From UBA9337 sp038331135 (GTDB lineage: Bacteria; Patescibacteriota; Minisyncoccia; Moranbacterales; UBA9337), in contig JBBQOS010000001.1 of assembly GCA_038331135.1 (NCBI GenBank), positions 1-64,000 on the forward strand: a stretch of DNA of 64,000 nt, given 5' to 3'. Below, in pieces: positions 8,321 to 18,054 of the stretch. Under the pieces are notes generated by a model. That model was not told where the DNA came from. It made no database searches and saw only the letters and a program-made list of their open reading frames with translations. Both the position numbers and the translations under genes were made by a program. Position 1 is the first letter of the stretch; each line of letters opens with the position of its first letter.

Positions 8321-9496
8321 TTACATAGCAGGTTTAAAATTATTGTTTATAATATTATTATTTTCAATAATCACACTTTCTTTATCGCATTCATTACCTT
8401 GATTATGCTGGAACCATTTTGAATTATTATAATTGCCGTATCTATCATTATTATCAGCTTTTGATTCTAGGGAAAAATTGGCGCACAATTCAAAATCTCC
8501 TTTTGTCACTTGACCGCTTTTATATGATTTATTTATAATATTATATCCATACGAAACGCTAGTCTCGGGATCTTTTCTATTGCTACAATAGCTATAAGAA
8601 GAATCCTCCTTTAACACCTCCGATGAATCAGGTAAGGTCTTATGCTCACTAGCATAAGAGCTGATACAATCAGCCAAATTCTGTAGATCATCGGCGCGAG
8701 TATTATCGAAGCTTCTCATTCTTTCAGTTTTGGGAGAACCACTGGCTAAGAATCCTAAAATTATCGCTACCGTCACAATACCAATGACCGTCCAACCGAA
8801 AGTCGTAAAAACTTTTCTGTTAATATTCTTTTTGTACTGAACTTTTTTTCTCTCCATAAAATAAAATCCAAATATTCCACCAGCAATCATAAAGATAATT
8901 AAAGCTTTTAAGAAAAATCTAACAGTGAGCTCTCCTTGAAGCATACTAAAGATTACTACAATTAAATCCCCTACAATAGTAATAGATGCTGCCATCAAAA
9001 CCAAGTAGGTAATCCATTTTGTAAGGCGAGCTTCAACTTTTCCATCATCTTCCCTAAATCTCTTAAACCAGAAACGCATCGCCAAATAATACAAAGGAAA
9101 ACTGATGATTAAAGCCGCGATAGAATAGTGAATTGATTCTGATGATGAACGCAAGCTATAATAATTATTTAATTTGTCCTCAAAGAAATAGTTAATCACG
9201 CCGTAAAGCAACATTCCCAGTGAAGTGGCAAATATTCCCAAAAGAATAAAAGAAAAGAAATTAATTACAATTTCAACGGTAGTAGATTTTTTACTAAAAA
9301 CTTTTTGCGCATTTCTACTGGGAGTTGGTACGCCAGCTTTTACCAACCCGATTGCATAAGCACTATCCACTTCATCATCCGACCATCCAACTGCTTGCAA
9401 TTGTTTTTTTATTTCATCATGCAAAACGCCAGCTTGAATGCGACCGACTATATAATCAACCAGAGATTGCTCTTCATTTTTAATTTCATCTTCCAT
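8321..9496 (-). CDS. Multi-pass membrane protein, DUF5671-like
   Basis: 391 residues. An N-terminal helical segment (about 10-55) resembles small ubiquitin-associated-type helical bundles. It is followed by four to five membrane helices between about 75 and 250. The C-terminal ~130 residues are extracytoplasmic-looking, with four or more cysteines and N/D/S-rich sequence. The membrane part recalls DUF5671 proteins, which are common in this bacterial group and have no known function; that match is from memory. It is followed by the small membrane gene and is divergent from the histidine kinase. The shared 83-base gap holds a TATAAT readable on both strands. Confidence 0.7.
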   Translation of the reverse strand: MEDEIKNEEQSLVDYIVGRIQAGVLHDEIKKQLQAVGWSDDEVDSAYAIGLVKAGVPTPSRNAQKVFSKKSTTVEIVINFFSFILLGIFATSLGMLLYGVINYFFEDKLNNYYSLRSSSESIHYSIAALIISFPLYYLAMRFWFKRFREDDGKVEARLTKWITYLVLMAASITIVGDLIVVIFSMLQGELTVRFFLKALIIFMIAGGIFGFYFMERKKVQYKKNINRKVFTTFGWTVIGIVTVAIILGFLASGSPKTERMRSFDNTRADDLQNLADCISSYASEHKTLPDSSEVLKEDSSYSYCSNRKDPETSVSYGYNIINKSYKSGQVTKGDFELCANFSLESKADNNDRYGNYNNSKWFQHNQGNECDKESVIIENNNIINNNFKPAM

Positions 9497-9579
9497 AATA
9501 TTATTTTTATTTTATCGGATTATCTATTATAATGATATCATACAAAATAATTAATTAATATCTTTTAAACAAAAATATA

Positions 9580-11634
9580 ATGTTAAAAAAACTAACCCAA
9601 ATATTTTGGAATAATAACTTGCGCTTTAGGACTAAACTCATTTTAACTGTAGAAATCCTTGTTATTGCGATTACCATAACTTGTGGTTTTTTAGTTTACA
9701 ACAACACTCATACCTTAGTAAGAGAAATACTCAGAAATAAGCTTATAGCTATTGCATCTACCACGTCATCCGTTATTGATAGCTCTAAAGTTAAACTACT
9801 TCAACTTGAAAAAAATAATCAAGATTCAAATTATTTAGAATTAAAAGAAACCTTGCAGAAGGCAACTGAAAGCGATGAAGATATCGATTCTATTTATATA
9901 ATGGAAAAATCAGACAAAGAAAACATTTTAAATTTTTTAGTCGATTCAACTGAAACGGAAGATACCAATAAAAACGGCACCATAGAAGATGACGAAAAAG
10001 AAGCTACCATCGGAGAAGAATTTGATATCACGCCCTTTCCTGAAATGAGTAAGGCTTTTGAAGCGAAAACGGCCGATTATGAAACAGCTTGCGATAAATG
10101 GGGTTGCTGGCTCAGCGGTTATGCTCCTATTTTAGATGAAAATAAAGAAACTATCGCCATAGTAGGTGTAGATATATCTGCCAACCAAGTTATCGCTTAT
10201 GAGAAAAAATTAAAACTTTCGCTTCTCCTAGTTCTCGGAATAATTTTTATTTTTTTCCCCATTTTTCTATTCTTTTATCTGAGATATTCATTAATTCCAG
10301 TTTCGGAAATATCTAAATCTATCGAAAATTTTAGTGGAGATTTATCCACTCGAATGAACTCTGATAGGAAAGATGAGTTTGGCTTGATTGCAAATAATTT
10401 TAACCGAATGGCAGATGAATTAACTGATTTGGTAAAAAACATAGAAGCCAAAGTAACTGAGAGAACCGCAGAAACAGTTGCTCAAAAAAATTACATCGAA
10501 TCAGAAAAAAACAAGACTGATTCTATTTTAAAAAGCATTGGTGATGGGGTTTTCGTAGTAAATACGAATTTCGAAATAACAATGTTTAACAAAACTTCCG
10601 AATTGATAACGGGTTTTACTGCCAGTGAAGCTATCGGCAGAAAATACCATGAAATACTTCAATTTTTTAGCGATTCCGACGAAACTCGAAGAAATGATAG
10701 TTTTATAAGAAAAGCTATAGAAACAGGCACTGTCCAAGAAATGCCACCCCACACTTTATTGATAAACAAAATGGGACAAAAAATTCCAGTAGCCGATAGT
10801 GCTTGTCCACTTAAAGATAAAAATGGCGAAATTATAGGTTGCGTAGTGGTTTTTAGAAATATTACTCATGAATATGAAATAGCTAAAGCCAAGACAGAAT
10901 TCGTTTCCCTGGCATCTCACCAACTTCGCACCCCTCTTTCTTCTATAAATTGGCATGCAGAAATGCTGTTATCTGAAGATTCTGGAAAAATAAATGCCAA
11001 TCAAAAAAAATATTTAGAAGAAATATATTTTGGCAACCGAAGAATGGTTGATCTGGTGAATTCCCTATTGAACGTATCCCGATTAGAAATGGGCACCTTT
11101 TTGGTAGAACCGCAAAAAACAAATATCTTAGAAATGGCTGATGATGTTATAAAAGAGTTAGCCCCTCGCTCTCTGGAAAAAGATATAAAGATAAAAAAAG
11201 ATTACGACAAAACACTTCCAGAAATAAATGTTGATCCAAAACTAATGAGAATTATTTTTCAAAATCTTCTTTCCAACTCACTCAAATATACTCAAACCAA
11301 AGGAAAAATTGAGTTAAAAATAAATTATGATAAAAAGAATTTAAGCATTGAGATGAAAGACAATGGAATGGGAATTCCAGAAAAACAGAGAGCAAGTATC
11401 TTTTCTAAGTTTTTTAGAGCTGACAACGTGCGCCAAACAGAAACTGAAGGCACCGGCCTAGGTTTATATTTGGTAAAATCAATAATTGAACACTCTGAAG
11501 GAAAAGTAAGCTTTGAATCTACTGAAAATAAAGGAACTACATTCTTTGTTTCACTACCTCTCTCTGGCATGAAAGCCAAAAAAGGAACCAAAGAAATAAA
11601 TGAGGTTAATAGAAGGATTGAAAAGATATCCTGA
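9580..11634 (+). CDS. Membrane sensor histidine kinase (HAMP-PAS-HisKA-HATPase)
   Basis: A 684-residue two-component sensor. A membrane helix near 20-42 and a second near 211-234 flank an extracytoplasmic sensor domain. HAMP follows (about 235-290), then a coiled linker, a PAS domain (about 310-430), HisKA with the phospho-accepting His447 (ASHQLRTPLSS), and the ATPase domain with N-box, DNGMGIP and GTGLGLYLVK. Within the sensor domain, about residues 128-139, DTNKNGTIEDDE fits an EF-hand/dockerin calcium-binding loop. The nearby response regulator is convergent rather than in the same operon, but it is a plausible partner. Confidence 0.93.
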   Translation: MLKKLTQIFWNNNLRFRTKLILTVEILVIAITITCGFLVYNNTHTLVREILRNKLIAIASTTSSVIDSSKVKLLQLEKNNQDSNYLELKETLQKATESDEDIDSIYIMEKSDKENILNFLVDSTETEDTNKNGTIEDDEKEATIGEEFDITPFPEMSKAFEAKTADYETACDKWGCWLSGYAPILDENKETIAIVGVDISANQVIAYEKKLKLSLLLVLGIIFIFFPIFLFFYLRYSLIPVSEISKSIENFSGDLSTRMNSDRKDEFGLIANNFNRMADELTDLVKNIEAKVTERTAETVAQKNYIESEKNKTDSILKSIGDGVFVVNTNFEITMFNKTSELITGFTASEAIGRKYHEILQFFSDSDETRRNDSFIRKAIETGTVQEMPPHTLLINKMGQKIPVADSACPLKDKNGEIIGCVVVFRNITHEYEIAKAKTEFVSLASHQLRTPLSSINWHAEMLLSEDSGKINANQKKYLEEIYFGNRRMVDLVNSLLNVSRLEMGTFLVEPQKTNILEMADDVIKELAPRSLEKDIKIKKDYDKTLPEINVDPKLMRIIFQNLLSNSLKYTQTKGKIELKINYDKKNLSIEMKDNGMGIPEKQRASIFSKFFRADNVRQTETEGTGLGLYLVKSIIEHSEGKVSFESTENKGTTFFVSLPLSGMKAKKGTKEINEVNRRIEKIS

Positions 11635-11817
11635 GTATATCAGCATGATAACGAAGAAACATCTTAAGATATATGGATTCAAAAAAAATCTAAATTCATC
11701 AGAGACTCCCACATTGAGTCACTATTAAAGCTAGCCTAACATGGCTATGAGCACGACACGATCGTCGGGCTTGACCAGGAGTGGTATGCGATTTAAAATA
11801 AAAATAATTTTATTTTT

Positions 11818-12195
11818 TTAATACCATATAAATTTATTCACTCTTGCGACAATTTCCTCCATTCCCCAATCAGATTTTACTAAATAATCGTTAACGCCCA
11901 AGTCTTTCGCCTGAATAAATTTATTCATATCTCCGTAATTGGTCAAAATAATAACTTTTAAATCCTTACCTTTTTCATCTTCTCGAAGTTTCTTTAACAT
12001 TTCCAATCCATCCATTACCGGCATGGCAATGTCCAAAAGAATCATATCTGGCAATTCCTTTAACGCAATCTCTAGACCGATTAATCCATTTTCTGCTACC
12101 ACAACATCAAATCTTTCCATCTCAAGTTTGACTTTTAAAATTTCTGACAAAGAGGATTCATCTTCCACGATTAATATTTTTTTCTTTTGTTTCAT
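11818..12195 (-). CDS. Single-domain response regulator (CheY-like)
   Basis: A 125-residue receiver domain with no output domain. It shows the acidic pair in VEDESS, the phospho-accepting Asp55 in LLDIAMP, the Thr in ILTNYG and the Lys in LVKSD. It lies convergent to the sensor kinase at 9.6-11.6 kb and just downstream of smc. As a stand-alone receiver it must act through protein contacts; the target is unknown. Confidence 0.92.
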   Translation of the reverse strand: MKQKKKILIVEDESSLSEILKVKLEMERFDVVVAENGLIGLEIALKELPDMILLDIAMPVMDGLEMLKKLREDEKGKDLKVIILTNYGDMNKFIQAKDLGVNDYLVKSDWGMEEIVARVNKFIWY

Positions 12196-12244
12196 GTTTT
12201 ATTTTTTGTATTTAATTAAATTGATTTATCGGAAACTCACCTAC

Positions 12245-14575
12245 CTATTTCTCATCATCTTCCAACTTTATCGATAATAATTTAGACACTCCATCATCTC
12301 CCATCGTCGCACCATAAAGATAAGAAGCTTGGCGCATTGTTTCTCTATTATGAGTAATTGCGACAAATTGAGTTCGATTTGATAAAGTTTTTAGAATTTT
12401 ACTAAATCTCCTGGAGTTAGCTTCATCCAAAGCTGCCTCTACTTCATCTAACATTGAAAAAGGAGGTGGATTATAAGAAATAATTGCAAACAGTAAGGCT
12501 AGAGAGGTCAGAGACCTTTCTCCCCCAGAAAGCATTGAGAGGTTAGAAATCTTTTTTCCTGGAGGGCAAGCAGCGATATCTATTCCCACCTCATCCTTAT
12601 CATTATCTTCTAGTTCTTCAATCTCCTCTTCTAATTTATCTTCTTTTTCTACATCTAATCCGTCTCCCAATATTTGCTTAACTCGATTAATTTTCTTTTT
12701 TCTTGTTTTTACCAAGCTAGCCTTTCCTCCTCCAAAAATTATTTTAAAATACTTTGAAAATTCATCGTTAATTTTACCAAAGGCTTCAGCAAATACCACA
12801 TCGATTTTTTTATCCATTTCTTTAGCAATTTCCAAAAGCGAAACAATGGCTTGCTCCAAATCTTTTGATTCTTGTTGTAAGGTTTCATAACGCTTATTAG
12901 TTTCTTCGTATTCCTCCACAATTAATGGATCAATTCCTCCAATTTGTTCCATCTGAATTTTTAATCTAGAAATTTTTTGCTCCGTATCATATCGATCAAT
13001 TTTTTCTCCGTCAAATTTAAGGTTAACGATTTCTACATTTAAATTATTTTTTGCTTCAGCGGTCAAATCTTCTTCGCGCACTTCAATTCTAGCCAGAGAC
13101 ACTTTAGCGTCATTGAACTTGTCTTTCGCGATATCCAATTTTCTTTGTCCTTCTCGTAATTTTTCTTCGGCAACAAAAAATTCCTCACGCACCTTAGCAT
13201 CTCTTTCTACTTCTTTTTGAATCTGAGCATTAATCTCGGCAATTTTTCCCCTAGCTATTTTAATTTCTTTTCTCAGTTTTTCTAGCTGTTTATTCATTTC
13301 TTCCAACTGTTTATTGCCCTCTTTTTCTCCTTCTATTTGTTCTTGAGTTTTTTTGCCTTCTACCTTGCCCTTATTGATATCTCCCTTGAGTATTACAATA
13401 TTCTTTTCTATTTTTATAATAAATTCTTTTAGCTCAGTCAATTCTTCCAATGTCTTAATCTTTTCAATCCTTTCACTCAGCTCTCTTTGGTAGATATGAA
13501 TTTTTTCTAATTCCTCCTGAATATATCCCTTATCTACTAGGATTTCCTTAATAATCCCCTGTTGTCTAATTCTATCGCGTAAAATTTCCATTTTTCCCTC
13601 AGTCATCATTATTTCTTTTTCGGAAATATTCACAATTCGATAAATCTTATCTCTTTCAAATTTTAATTCATCTTGAGCTTTGTTTTGTCTCATTTTTTGA
13701 GATTCACTTTCTACGAAGTCGTTAAGTTTATCCAAATCTCTTTGAATTAAAATCACTTCTTTACCTAAATCTTCTTTTTGTCTAAAAGACTCCTCTCTGT
13801 CTGTCTGAAAAGAATGCCACAAAAAAGAAAAATATTTCTCTTGAATTTCTCTTAACTTACTTTTTATTTCAGCTCCTTTTTGAGCTTTATCGGATTGTCT
13901 TTTTAAAATTCGTAAATGTGGCTCTATCTCTCCTAAAAGAGCACTAACTTGTAAAAGATTTTTACTGGTTGCTTCCAATTTTTTTAAAGCTCGCTCTTTT
14001 TTAATTTGATATTGTTTTACTCCCGCCGCATCTTCCAAGATCGACTTCCTCTCGCTTATTGAAGCGTTTAAGACCGCATCACTCATGCCCTGGTTGACTA
14101 CGCTATAGCTATCCTTGCCCACTCCGGCTTTGGCTAACAAATCAGTTATGTCAGTCAGTCTTACCTTAGAACCGTTAATAAGATATTCACTTTCACCACT
14201 ACGATAGATTTTTCTACGAATAACCACTTCCGAGAAATCCAATGGAATTTTTTTATCAGAATTATCTAAATGCAATGACACCGAAGCATAATTTAGTTTT
14301 CCCTTATTTCCACTTCCGGCAAAGATAACATCTTCTGATTTTTTGCCTCGAAGGTTTTTCATGGATTGTTCTCCCATTACCCAGCGAATTGCATCAGCGA
14401 TATTTGACTTACCACTTCCATTTGGTCCCACTATGGCAGTAATGCCCATTTTCTTTTTTTCGCCATTTTCAATATTACCGTTGACTTCATTAATTGAATC
14501 CGAGGGCATGAAATCTATAACAGTTTTATTGGCAAAAGATTTAAAACCGGCTATTTCTAATTTTTTTAAATACAT
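12245..14575 (-). CDS. smc: SMC chromosome-condensation ATPase, short hinge-less form
   Basis: Head domains of SMC are clear: KLEIAGFKSFANKT at the start, Walker A GPNGSGKSN near residue 51, signature LSGGERSLTSLALLF near 688, and Walker B MLDEVEAALDEANSRR. The whole protein is only 776 residues against about 1,150-1,200 for normal SMC. The middle is charged coiled coil throughout, and I find no hinge domain with its conserved glycines. The reading frame is intact and the heads are complete, so this looks like a naturally shortened SMC rather than a broken gene. ParB, its usual loader, is encoded in this window. Confidence 0.88.
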   Translation of the reverse strand: MYLKKLEIAGFKSFANKTVIDFMPSDSINEVNGNIENGEKKKMGITAIVGPNGSGKSNIADAIRWVMGEQSMKNLRGKKSEDVIFAGSGNKGKLNYASVSLHLDNSDKKIPLDFSEVVIRRKIYRSGESEYLINGSKVRLTDITDLLAKAGVGKDSYSVVNQGMSDAVLNASISERKSILEDAAGVKQYQIKKERALKKLEATSKNLLQVSALLGEIEPHLRILKRQSDKAQKGAEIKSKLREIQEKYFSFLWHSFQTDREESFRQKEDLGKEVILIQRDLDKLNDFVESESQKMRQNKAQDELKFERDKIYRIVNISEKEIMMTEGKMEILRDRIRQQGIIKEILVDKGYIQEELEKIHIYQRELSERIEKIKTLEELTELKEFIIKIEKNIVILKGDINKGKVEGKKTQEQIEGEKEGNKQLEEMNKQLEKLRKEIKIARGKIAEINAQIQKEVERDAKVREEFFVAEEKLREGQRKLDIAKDKFNDAKVSLARIEVREEDLTAEAKNNLNVEIVNLKFDGEKIDRYDTEQKISRLKIQMEQIGGIDPLIVEEYEETNKRYETLQQESKDLEQAIVSLLEIAKEMDKKIDVVFAEAFGKINDEFSKYFKIIFGGGKASLVKTRKKKINRVKQILGDGLDVEKEDKLEEEIEELEDNDKDEVGIDIAACPPGKKISNLSMLSGGERSLTSLALLFAIISYNPPPFSMLDEVEAALDEANSRRFSKILKTLSNRTQFVAITHNRETMRQASYLYGATMGDDGVSKLLSIKLEDDEK

Positions 14576-15019
14576 ATATTTTCATAAAACACAAAAAATT
14601 TAGCACTAACAAGGTGCTATATGCTACAAAACTATTGTACTATAAATATTGAGATTTAGGAAATATATGGAAAAATTTCGAAATCCCAATTTCAAATTTC
14701 AAACCAATGACAAAGTGCCGATATCTAATATCAAATTAACTAGATTATTTCTATTATGAGATTAGATTTCTGTGCCACCGCTAAAGCTACAGCAACACAC
14801 GGTCCACTCCGCTAGCGCTCCAGTCCGCTTCGCAGTAGCTTTAGCGAGACGAGTTCGAAGTGACCCATATTGGTAGTACTTCAATCAATTCGGTATAAAT
14901 CAAATAATTTTTTCAAGTCTTTATGCTAAATAATTAACATTTATTTTTAACATACTCAAAAAGCGGACACTTTCGTGTCCACTTTCTGGGGTACAGTTCA
15001 CAAGTATATACTTTTATTT
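14576..15019. other. Intergenic region between smc and rnc with inverted repeats
   Basis: No gene is seen. A perfect 12-bp inverted repeat, CGCTAAAGCTAC (14779-14790) and GTAGCTTTAGCG (14835-14846), flanks a G+C-rich stretch. A compact hairpin GGACAC-TTTC-GTGTCC (14965-14980) with extra AAAG/CTTT pairs lies at 14960-14985, just downstream of rnc on the minus strand. Confidence 0.6.
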
Positions 15020-15709
15020 CTACATCCATCCTTTCGCCCTTAATCCTTCCTGTGCTGCTTCTCTTTGAGCTTCTTGCTTACTAGCGCCATTGCCCTGAGC
15101 CACTAATTCATCGCCAATGTAAACACCCACAGTGAAATTTTTATCATGATCTGGCCCCTCCTCTTTTAAAATTCGGTAAGAGGGCGTTAATTTAAAGTGT
15201 TCTTGAGAGTTTTCTTGAAAATAACTTTTGGGATCAAGGTATAATTTATTAGCAATCACATTCTCAATCTTAATTACTATATTTTCCAAAATAAATTTTT
15301 CCGCCACTGCATAACCCTGGTCCAAATAAATTGCTCCAATAATAGCTTCCAAGGCATTAGCTAATAAATATTGTCGAGCTCGTCCCTTATCGCTAGACTC
15401 TCCTCGGCTCATTAGCACATATTCATCCACCTTTAATTCGGCAGAAATTTTAGCTAGCATTTCTCCATTTACCAAAGCCGCTCTCCAGCTGGTCATTTCA
15501 CCCTCTTGATTATTTCTATAATTTTTAAACAAATAATCAGTTACCACCAACTCCAAAACCGCATCTCCCAAAAACTCCAACCTCTCATTGTGATTTAATT
15601 TATACTTTTTATTTTCATTTAGATAAGAGCGGTGGGTTAAAGCTTCCTGAATTAAATCCGGATTATTGAACTCTATTCCGATACTTTTAGCAAAACTACT
15701 TTTTGTCAT
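15020..15709 (-). CDS. rnc: Ribonuclease III
   Basis: Cuts double-stranded RNA in rRNA and mRNA maturation. The 229-residue protein has the catalytic signature NERLEFLGDAVLELV near residue 41, the second acidic cluster around LEAIIGAIYLDQG, and a C-terminal double-stranded-RNA-binding domain (from about 155, ending with GASKQEAQREAAQEGL). Length is typical. It is downstream of nusB, 90 bases away, in the same direction. Confidence 0.96.
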   Translation of the reverse strand: MTKSSFAKSIGIEFNNPDLIQEALTHRSYLNENKKYKLNHNERLEFLGDAVLELVVTDYLFKNYRNNQEGEMTSWRAALVNGEMLAKISAELKVDEYVLMSRGESSDKGRARQYLLANALEAIIGAIYLDQGYAVAEKFILENIVIKIENVIANKLYLDPKSYFQENSQEHFKLTPSYRILKEEGPDHDKNFTVGVYIGDELVAQGNGASKQEAQREAAQEGLRAKGWM

Positions 15710-15799
15710 CTCGATTAAGAACTTCTAGTTAGAAATTTTTAAAAAATCGCCATTGGGACGAAAAATTAAAAACTTTTAATTAGAAATTATTATAAATAA

Positions 15800-16315
15800 T
15801 TAATTATTTTCTTGAATGATTTTTTTAGCATCTTCTAGCTTTTCTTTTTCTTCTTTTTTAACTTCTCTTTTTCTTTTATCATCATCCCTTAACGGCTCTC
15901 CCATTTCTCGATAAATTGTTCCCAATACTCCGTTTACAAATTTAGCTGAGTTTGGTCCACCAAAAGTTTTAGACAATTCTATAGCTTCGTTAATAGCTAC
16001 CTTGGGAGGAACATTTTCATAATTTCCATAGAGTAATTCGTAAATTCCAATTCTCAAAATATTTCTATCCACAACAGTAATTTGGCTAAGCGGCCACTCG
16101 GGAGCACATTGCTCAATGAGCTCATCAATATCAGTTTGATTTTTTAATACACCTTCAACTAAATTTAAAACAAGATCTGTCTCCTCTATTCCAATAGCTA
16201 GCTCTTCGATATTCTTATCAACAATATTCAGAATATTCTCATTATTTCCACCATTAAAATCCCACTCAAATAAAGACTGCATTGCTATTGACCTTTGAAG
16301 GTGCCTATTCGCCAT
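15800..16315 (-). CDS. nusB: Transcription antitermination factor NusB
   Basis: All-helical RNA-binding factor that acts with NusE (S10) in rRNA antitermination. The 171-residue protein has LQRSIAMQSLFEWDF at the start, the central VDRNILRIGIYELLYG and the end motif VAINEAIELSKTFGGPNSAKFVNGVL, here split for reading: AINEAIELSKTFG then SAKFVNGVLG. About 35 charged residues extend the C-terminus. It lies between rpmF and rnc. Confidence 0.95.
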   Translation of the reverse strand: MANRHLQRSIAMQSLFEWDFNGGNNENILNIVDKNIEELAIGIEETDLVLNLVEGVLKNQTDIDELIEQCAPEWPLSQITVVDRNILRIGIYELLYGNYENVPPKVAINEAIELSKTFGGPNSAKFVNGVLGTIYREMGEPLRDDDKRKREVKKEEKEKLEDAKKIIQENN

Positions 16316-16358
16316 TTTAATTTATAAATCAAAGAAAAAATTTCTTTGAAAAAGTTAT

Positions 16359-16574
16359 TTATTTTTTTATTTTAGTTGCTTTCTTAGTTATTTTAATAAC
16401 CTCTCTTCCTTTGTAAAAACCGCATTTTGGACAAGCCCGATGAGGAAGAATTTTTTCTTCACAATTACTGCATTTAGCAGCTTGAACTTTAATAATGCTT
16501 TTTAATTTAATAACCTGACCGGCTCGTCTTCTTCCTTTTCGAGCGGTATTATGTCGTTGTTTTGGTACTGGCAT
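16359..16574 (-). CDS. rpmF: 50S ribosomal protein L32
   Basis: A 71-residue ribosomal protein with the family start MPVPKQRHNTARKGRRRAG and four zinc-binding cysteines as two CxxC pairs (CSNC and CPKC). The lysine-rich tail is longer than usual. It lies 43 bases upstream of nusB, probably in the same transcript. Confidence 0.97.
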   Translation of the reverse strand: MPVPKQRHNTARKGRRRAGQVIKLKSIIKVQAAKCSNCEEKILPHRACPKCGFYKGREVIKITKKATKIKK

Positions 16575-16717
16575 ATAATTAAATTTCTATAATCTATATA
16601 GTATTATCTGATTAAACTCTTGCTGTTTAAATTTATCACTACTTTTTAATTTTGGCAAGAGCTAAGCTAGGCAACAATTAAAAATTCATCCACCAGACAA
16701 GAAACAATTTAAGTACA

Positions 16718-17804
16718 CTATTTATTTCTTTTTTTCAAAAACGCTTCAATAAATTCATCAATTTCACCATTTAAAACTGCATCCGGATTAGTGCTTTCAA
16801 ATTCTGTGCGATGATCTTTGACCAATTTATAGGGATGGACCACATAAGATCGGATTTGGCTTCCCCATTCAGCGCTCTGATGCCCTCCTTTTAATTTTCT
16901 TTTTTCAGCTTCTTTTTGCTCGAGAAATTTTTTATGCAATTTTGCCATCAATAATTTCATGGCTCTTTCTTTGTTTTGCAATTGTGACCGCTCTGTCTGA
17001 CAGGTGGCTACAGTATTGGTTGGCAGATGAGTTATGCGAACTGCACTGTCAGTAGTATTAACACTTTGACCTCCCGCTCCCGAAGATCGAAAAGTATCTA
17101 TTTTTAAATCATCGCTTTTTATCTGCACTTCTTTTAAGCTCTCAATTACTGGCAAAACTTCAATCAGGGCGAAAGATGTTTGTCTCAAATTATCCGAATT
17201 AAAAGGAGATAGTCGCACCAAACGATGAGTTCCTGCTTCTCCCCTTAGTAATCCATAAGTATACAGTCCAGTTATTTCGAAAGTTACACTTTTTATTCCG
17301 GCCTCTTGTCCTCTTGATTCATCAATTATTTTTGTATTAAAATTTTTCAATTGTGCATAACGCAGATACATCCGCATCAACATTTCTGCCCAGTCCTGAG
17401 CATCTACTCCTCCCGCTCCGGCATGAATTGAAATTATTGCATTATTTTTATCATATTTATCGCCCAGCAATGTCTCAATTTCTAATTCCTTAAAGTCTTT
17501 TTCTAGCTGTAATATCTGTTCTGACAAATCTTTTTTTTCTTTTTCATTATCAACCACTTCCAGTATTTCTAAAAAATAATCAATTTGCCTAGAATCTTCT
17601 TCTATTTTTTGAATAATTTTTTTCAAAGATTCCAACTCTTGCATTATTAGATTTGCTTCTCCATGGTTATCCCAAAAACCTTCTGTATTTATTTTATCCT
17701 CCAACTCGCTGATTTTATTTTTTTTGTTTTCTACGTCAAAGGCATTCCCGCAAGGACGGGATTTTAGATTTTATTTCTTCTAATTTCTTTTTCAATTCAA
17801 TCAT
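16718..17804 (-). CDS. prfB: Peptide chain release factor 2 with programmed +1 frameshift
   Basis: RF2 releases peptides at UGA and UAA. The long frame (16718-17704) lacks a proper start. Reading from ATG 17804 gives 22 codons ending CTT TGA (TGA at 17738-17736), and a +1 shift at CTTTGAC continues straight into the long frame with DVENKK. CTT TGA C is the same slip site as in Escherichia coli prfB. The joined product is about 361 residues, normal for RF2. It carries the peptidyl-release motif GAGGQSVN and the RF2-type domain order. The usual AGGGGG stimulator just before the slip is not obvious. The shift lets RF2 limit its own synthesis and shows that TGA is a stop in this genome. Confidence 0.95.
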
Positions 17805-18054
17805 ATTTAAAATATAAATTTTTAATCCCCCCCATTACCCGTACGGCTGATATGTCCTCTACCGTTTATTTTAGAACGTACCGGTTGCGAAATTTTATCT
17901 ACCTGTATTTCTATGAATTATAATTGGAAATTAAAATATTGAATGCTCGCCTGCCGGTAGGTATTAAAATTGATTATTGAGCATTGAAAATTATTTACAG
18001 ATTGTTTTTTGCTTTAATGCTATTTTGTTTCAATGTCTTCATGCTCTATATGTT

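Noticed and set aside
17700..17804. prfB as a frameshifted pseudogene
   Set aside because: The break is exactly the CTT TGA C programmed site and everything after it is intact.
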